From positions 1 through 40,224 of the forward strand of contig NZ_JADKMA010000049.1 of NCBI RefSeq assembly GCF_017676365.1: 40,224 nucleotides of DNA. Reading direction: 5' to 3'. The notes under the pieces are model-generated. The model had not been told where the DNA came from. It was given only the letters and a program-made list of their open reading frames with translations, and searched no databases. Source of the stretch: Streptomyces oryzae. GTDB lineage: Bacteria; Actinomycetota; Actinomycetes; Streptomycetales; Streptomycetaceae. Numbering within the stretch: the first letter of the stretch is position 1; every line of letters starts with the position of its first letter. Of the stretch, positions 38,782 to 40,224 are shown piece by piece. A program made the translations under genes and the position numbers.

Positions 38782-40185
38782 TCACAGCACCAGCGACAGC
38801 AGCAGCAACAGCACCAGCGCCACGACGGAGATGATCGTCTCCATCACCGACCAGGACTTGATCGTCTGGCCGACGTTCATCCCGAAGTACTCCTTCACCA
38901 GCCAGAACCCGGCGTCGTTGACGTGGCTGAAGAACAGCGACCCGGCGCCGACGGCGAGCACCACCAGTGCGGTCTGCGGCGTGGACATATCGGTGGTGAG
39001 CGGCCCGACGAGCCCTGCCGCCGAGACCGTGGCGACCGTCGCCGAGCCGGTCGCCAGCCGGATGCAGACGGCGATGATCCAGCCGAGCAGCAGCGCGGGT
39101 ATCGACCAGTCCTTGGACAGGTCCAGGATCATCTGGCCGATACCGACGTCGACCAGCGTCTGCTTGAAGCCGCCGCCGGCGCCGACGATCAGCAGGATGC
39201 CCGCGATCGGCCCGAGCGAGCCCGCGACGGTCGAGGAGAGCCGGTCCTTGGTGAAGCCCGCGGCCCCGCCGAGGGTGAACATCGCGACCAGCACCGCCAC
39301 CAGCAGCGCGATCATCGGGTCACCGACGACGTCCATGACGCGCTGCACGGTGTCCTCGGGGTCGTCTATGACGATGTCGGTGAGCGCCTTGGCGAGCATC
39401 AGGACGACGGGCAGCAGCACCGTCGCCAGCGTGCTGCCGAAGCCGGGCCGCCGGTCGAGATCGGCGCTGGCGCGCTCGGGCACCACTCCTTCGGGCGGCG
39501 TGGTGTCGACCCAGCGCGCGGCCACCTTGCCGAACAGCGGCCCGGCCACGACGAGGGTGGGGATGCCGACGACGAGCCCGAGGGCCAGCGTCACGCCCAG
39601 GTTGGCGTTCATCGCGTCGATGGCGACGAGCGGTCCCGGGTGCGGCGGGACCAGCCCGTGCATCACGGAGAGCCCGGCGAGCGCGGGGATGCCGACGCGC
39701 ATCACCGAGTAGTTGCCGCGCTTGGCCACCAGCAGCACCACCGGGATCAGCAGCACCAGCCCGACCTCGAAGAACAGCGGCAGCCCGACGATGCCCGCGA
39801 TCAGCGCCATCGCCCAGGGGATGCTGCGCCTGCTCGCCCTGGCCAGGATCGTGTCCACGATCTGGTCGGCACCGCCGGAGTCGGCGAGCAGCTTGCCGAG
39901 GATGGCGCCCAGCGCGATCAGGACGCCGACGCCGGAGACGGTGTCCCCGAGGCCGGTGGTGAAGCTCTCGATGGCCTTGTCGAGCGGCGCCGCCGCCACG
40001 GCACCCAGCGCGAGGGTACCGAGGGTCAGCGCCAGGAACGCATGCAGCTTGAACCGGGTGATGAGTACGACGATGACGGCGATGCCGACCAGGGCGGCGA
40101 TCCCCAACTGGGCGTTGCCGGCGGACGTGATGGGGTCCGGTTGCTGCGACCCCGCGGCCAGCATCTCGGCACTGAGATGGCGCAC
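38782..40185 (-). CDS. gntP: GntP-family gluconate:proton symporter
   Basis: 467 aa, about 12-14 hydrophobic helices. Family motifs: ALGAILGKLLADSGGADQIV, IAGIVGLPLFFEVGLVLLIP, MHGLVPPHPGPLVAIDAMNA, VGAGGGFKQTLVDVGIGQMI, RLATGSATVATVSAAGLVGP and SHVNDAGFWLVKEYFGMNVG. It imports gluconate or a related sugar acid with protons across the cytoplasmic membrane. The start GTG 40185 has GAAGGAAGAG upstream. A gluconate kinase and GntR-type regulator, usual partners, would lie to the right, outside the window. Confidence 0.95.
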   Translation of the reverse strand: MRHLSAEMLAAGSQQPDPITSAGNAQLGIAALVGIAVIVVLITRFKLHAFLALTLGTLALGAVAAAPLDKAIESFTTGLGDTVSGVGVLIALGAILGKLLADSGGADQIVDTILARASRRSIPWAMALIAGIVGLPLFFEVGLVLLIPVVLLVAKRGNYSVMRVGIPALAGLSVMHGLVPPHPGPLVAIDAMNANLGVTLALGLVVGIPTLVVAGPLFGKVAARWVDTTPPEGVVPERASADLDRRPGFGSTLATVLLPVVLMLAKALTDIVIDDPEDTVQRVMDVVGDPMIALLVAVLVAMFTLGGAAGFTKDRLSSTVAGSLGPIAGILLIVGAGGGFKQTLVDVGIGQMILDLSKDWSIPALLLGWIIAVCIRLATGSATVATVSAAGLVGPLTTDMSTPQTALVVLAVGAGSLFFSHVNDAGFWLVKEYFGMNVGQTIKSWSVMETIISVVALVLLLLLSLVL

Positions 40186-40224
40186 GGCTCTTCCTTCTTC
40201 GCGTGGGTGGGTTTCTTGAGGGGG

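Noticed and set aside
1..40224. Biosynthetic gene cluster, phage or toxin-antitoxin system
   Set aside because: No synthase, phage structural gene, integrase or paired small toxin/antitoxin genes were recognised; the content is core metabolism, regulation and transport.

Overview
The window is high-GC actinobacterial DNA, almost certainly from a Streptomyces or a close relative. Support: strong G/C third-position bias, frequent GTG starts and 4-nt stop/start overlaps, no TTA leucine codon noticed in the accepted genes, and a gene order (paired Ser/Thr kinases, orphan response regulator, keto-acid dehydrogenase operon, GntR-MFS, nitrilase, M18 peptidase, acyl-CoA dehydrogenase, SpoIIE phosphatase, aspS, metG, PhoX, CorA) that I recall from the central chromosome of Streptomyces. 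No phage, plasmid, CRISPR, rRNA or tRNA gene is visible. The content is mostly core genome.

Layout. 1-3067: two divergent eukaryotic-type Ser/Thr kinases (the first cut by the window edge) around a 389-nt spacer with an inverted repeat and a 19-bp tandem repeat. 3335-4372: an APH-fold kinase, convergent with an orphan DosR/DevR-like response regulator (4412-5131). 5494-9508: bkdA-bkdB-bkdC operon (E1alpha, E1beta, E2) behind a structured leader; its E1alpha has a roughly 138-residue Lys/Ala-rich tail. 9768-11821: overlapping GntR regulator and MFS transporter. 12027-15692: DinB-fold maleylpyruvate-isomerase-like protein, nitrilase-family hydrolase and an NHLRC2-like thioredoxin/NHL protein. 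15720-19419 (minus): small membrane protein, M18 aminopeptidase and FadE5-like acyl-CoA dehydrogenase with two TetR-type operator candidates. 19538-22734: SseB-domain protein and a PAS/GAF/PP2C/ATPase regulator. 22854-26958: aspS, a Uma2-family protein and metG. 27357-34194: small CxxC protein, Tat-exported PhoX phosphatase behind a PHO box, NDH-2-like dehydrogenase, quinone oxidoreductase behind a MerR-type promoter, VOC protein and CorA. 34457-38747: one-strand ABC ATPase-permease-histidine kinase-response regulator set. 38782-40185: GntP gluconate permease.

The least explained element is a modular intergenic repeat found seven times (near 3.1, 9.6, 11.9, 17.5, 20.2, 29.9 and 34.3 kb), always next to at least one gene 3' end. 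It is built from three modules. A 35-nt hairpin cassette occurs at two different positions and in opposite orientations, and cassette-free versions of both positions are also present. Convergent gene pairs that lack the repeat instead carry compact hairpins containing their stop codons.

Several genes (metG, the GntR gene, the SpoIIE-type gene, the APH gene, the ABC gene) show a -10 hexamer TANNNT 6-7 nt before the start codon and no Shine-Dalgarno sequence, the pattern of leaderless transcripts.
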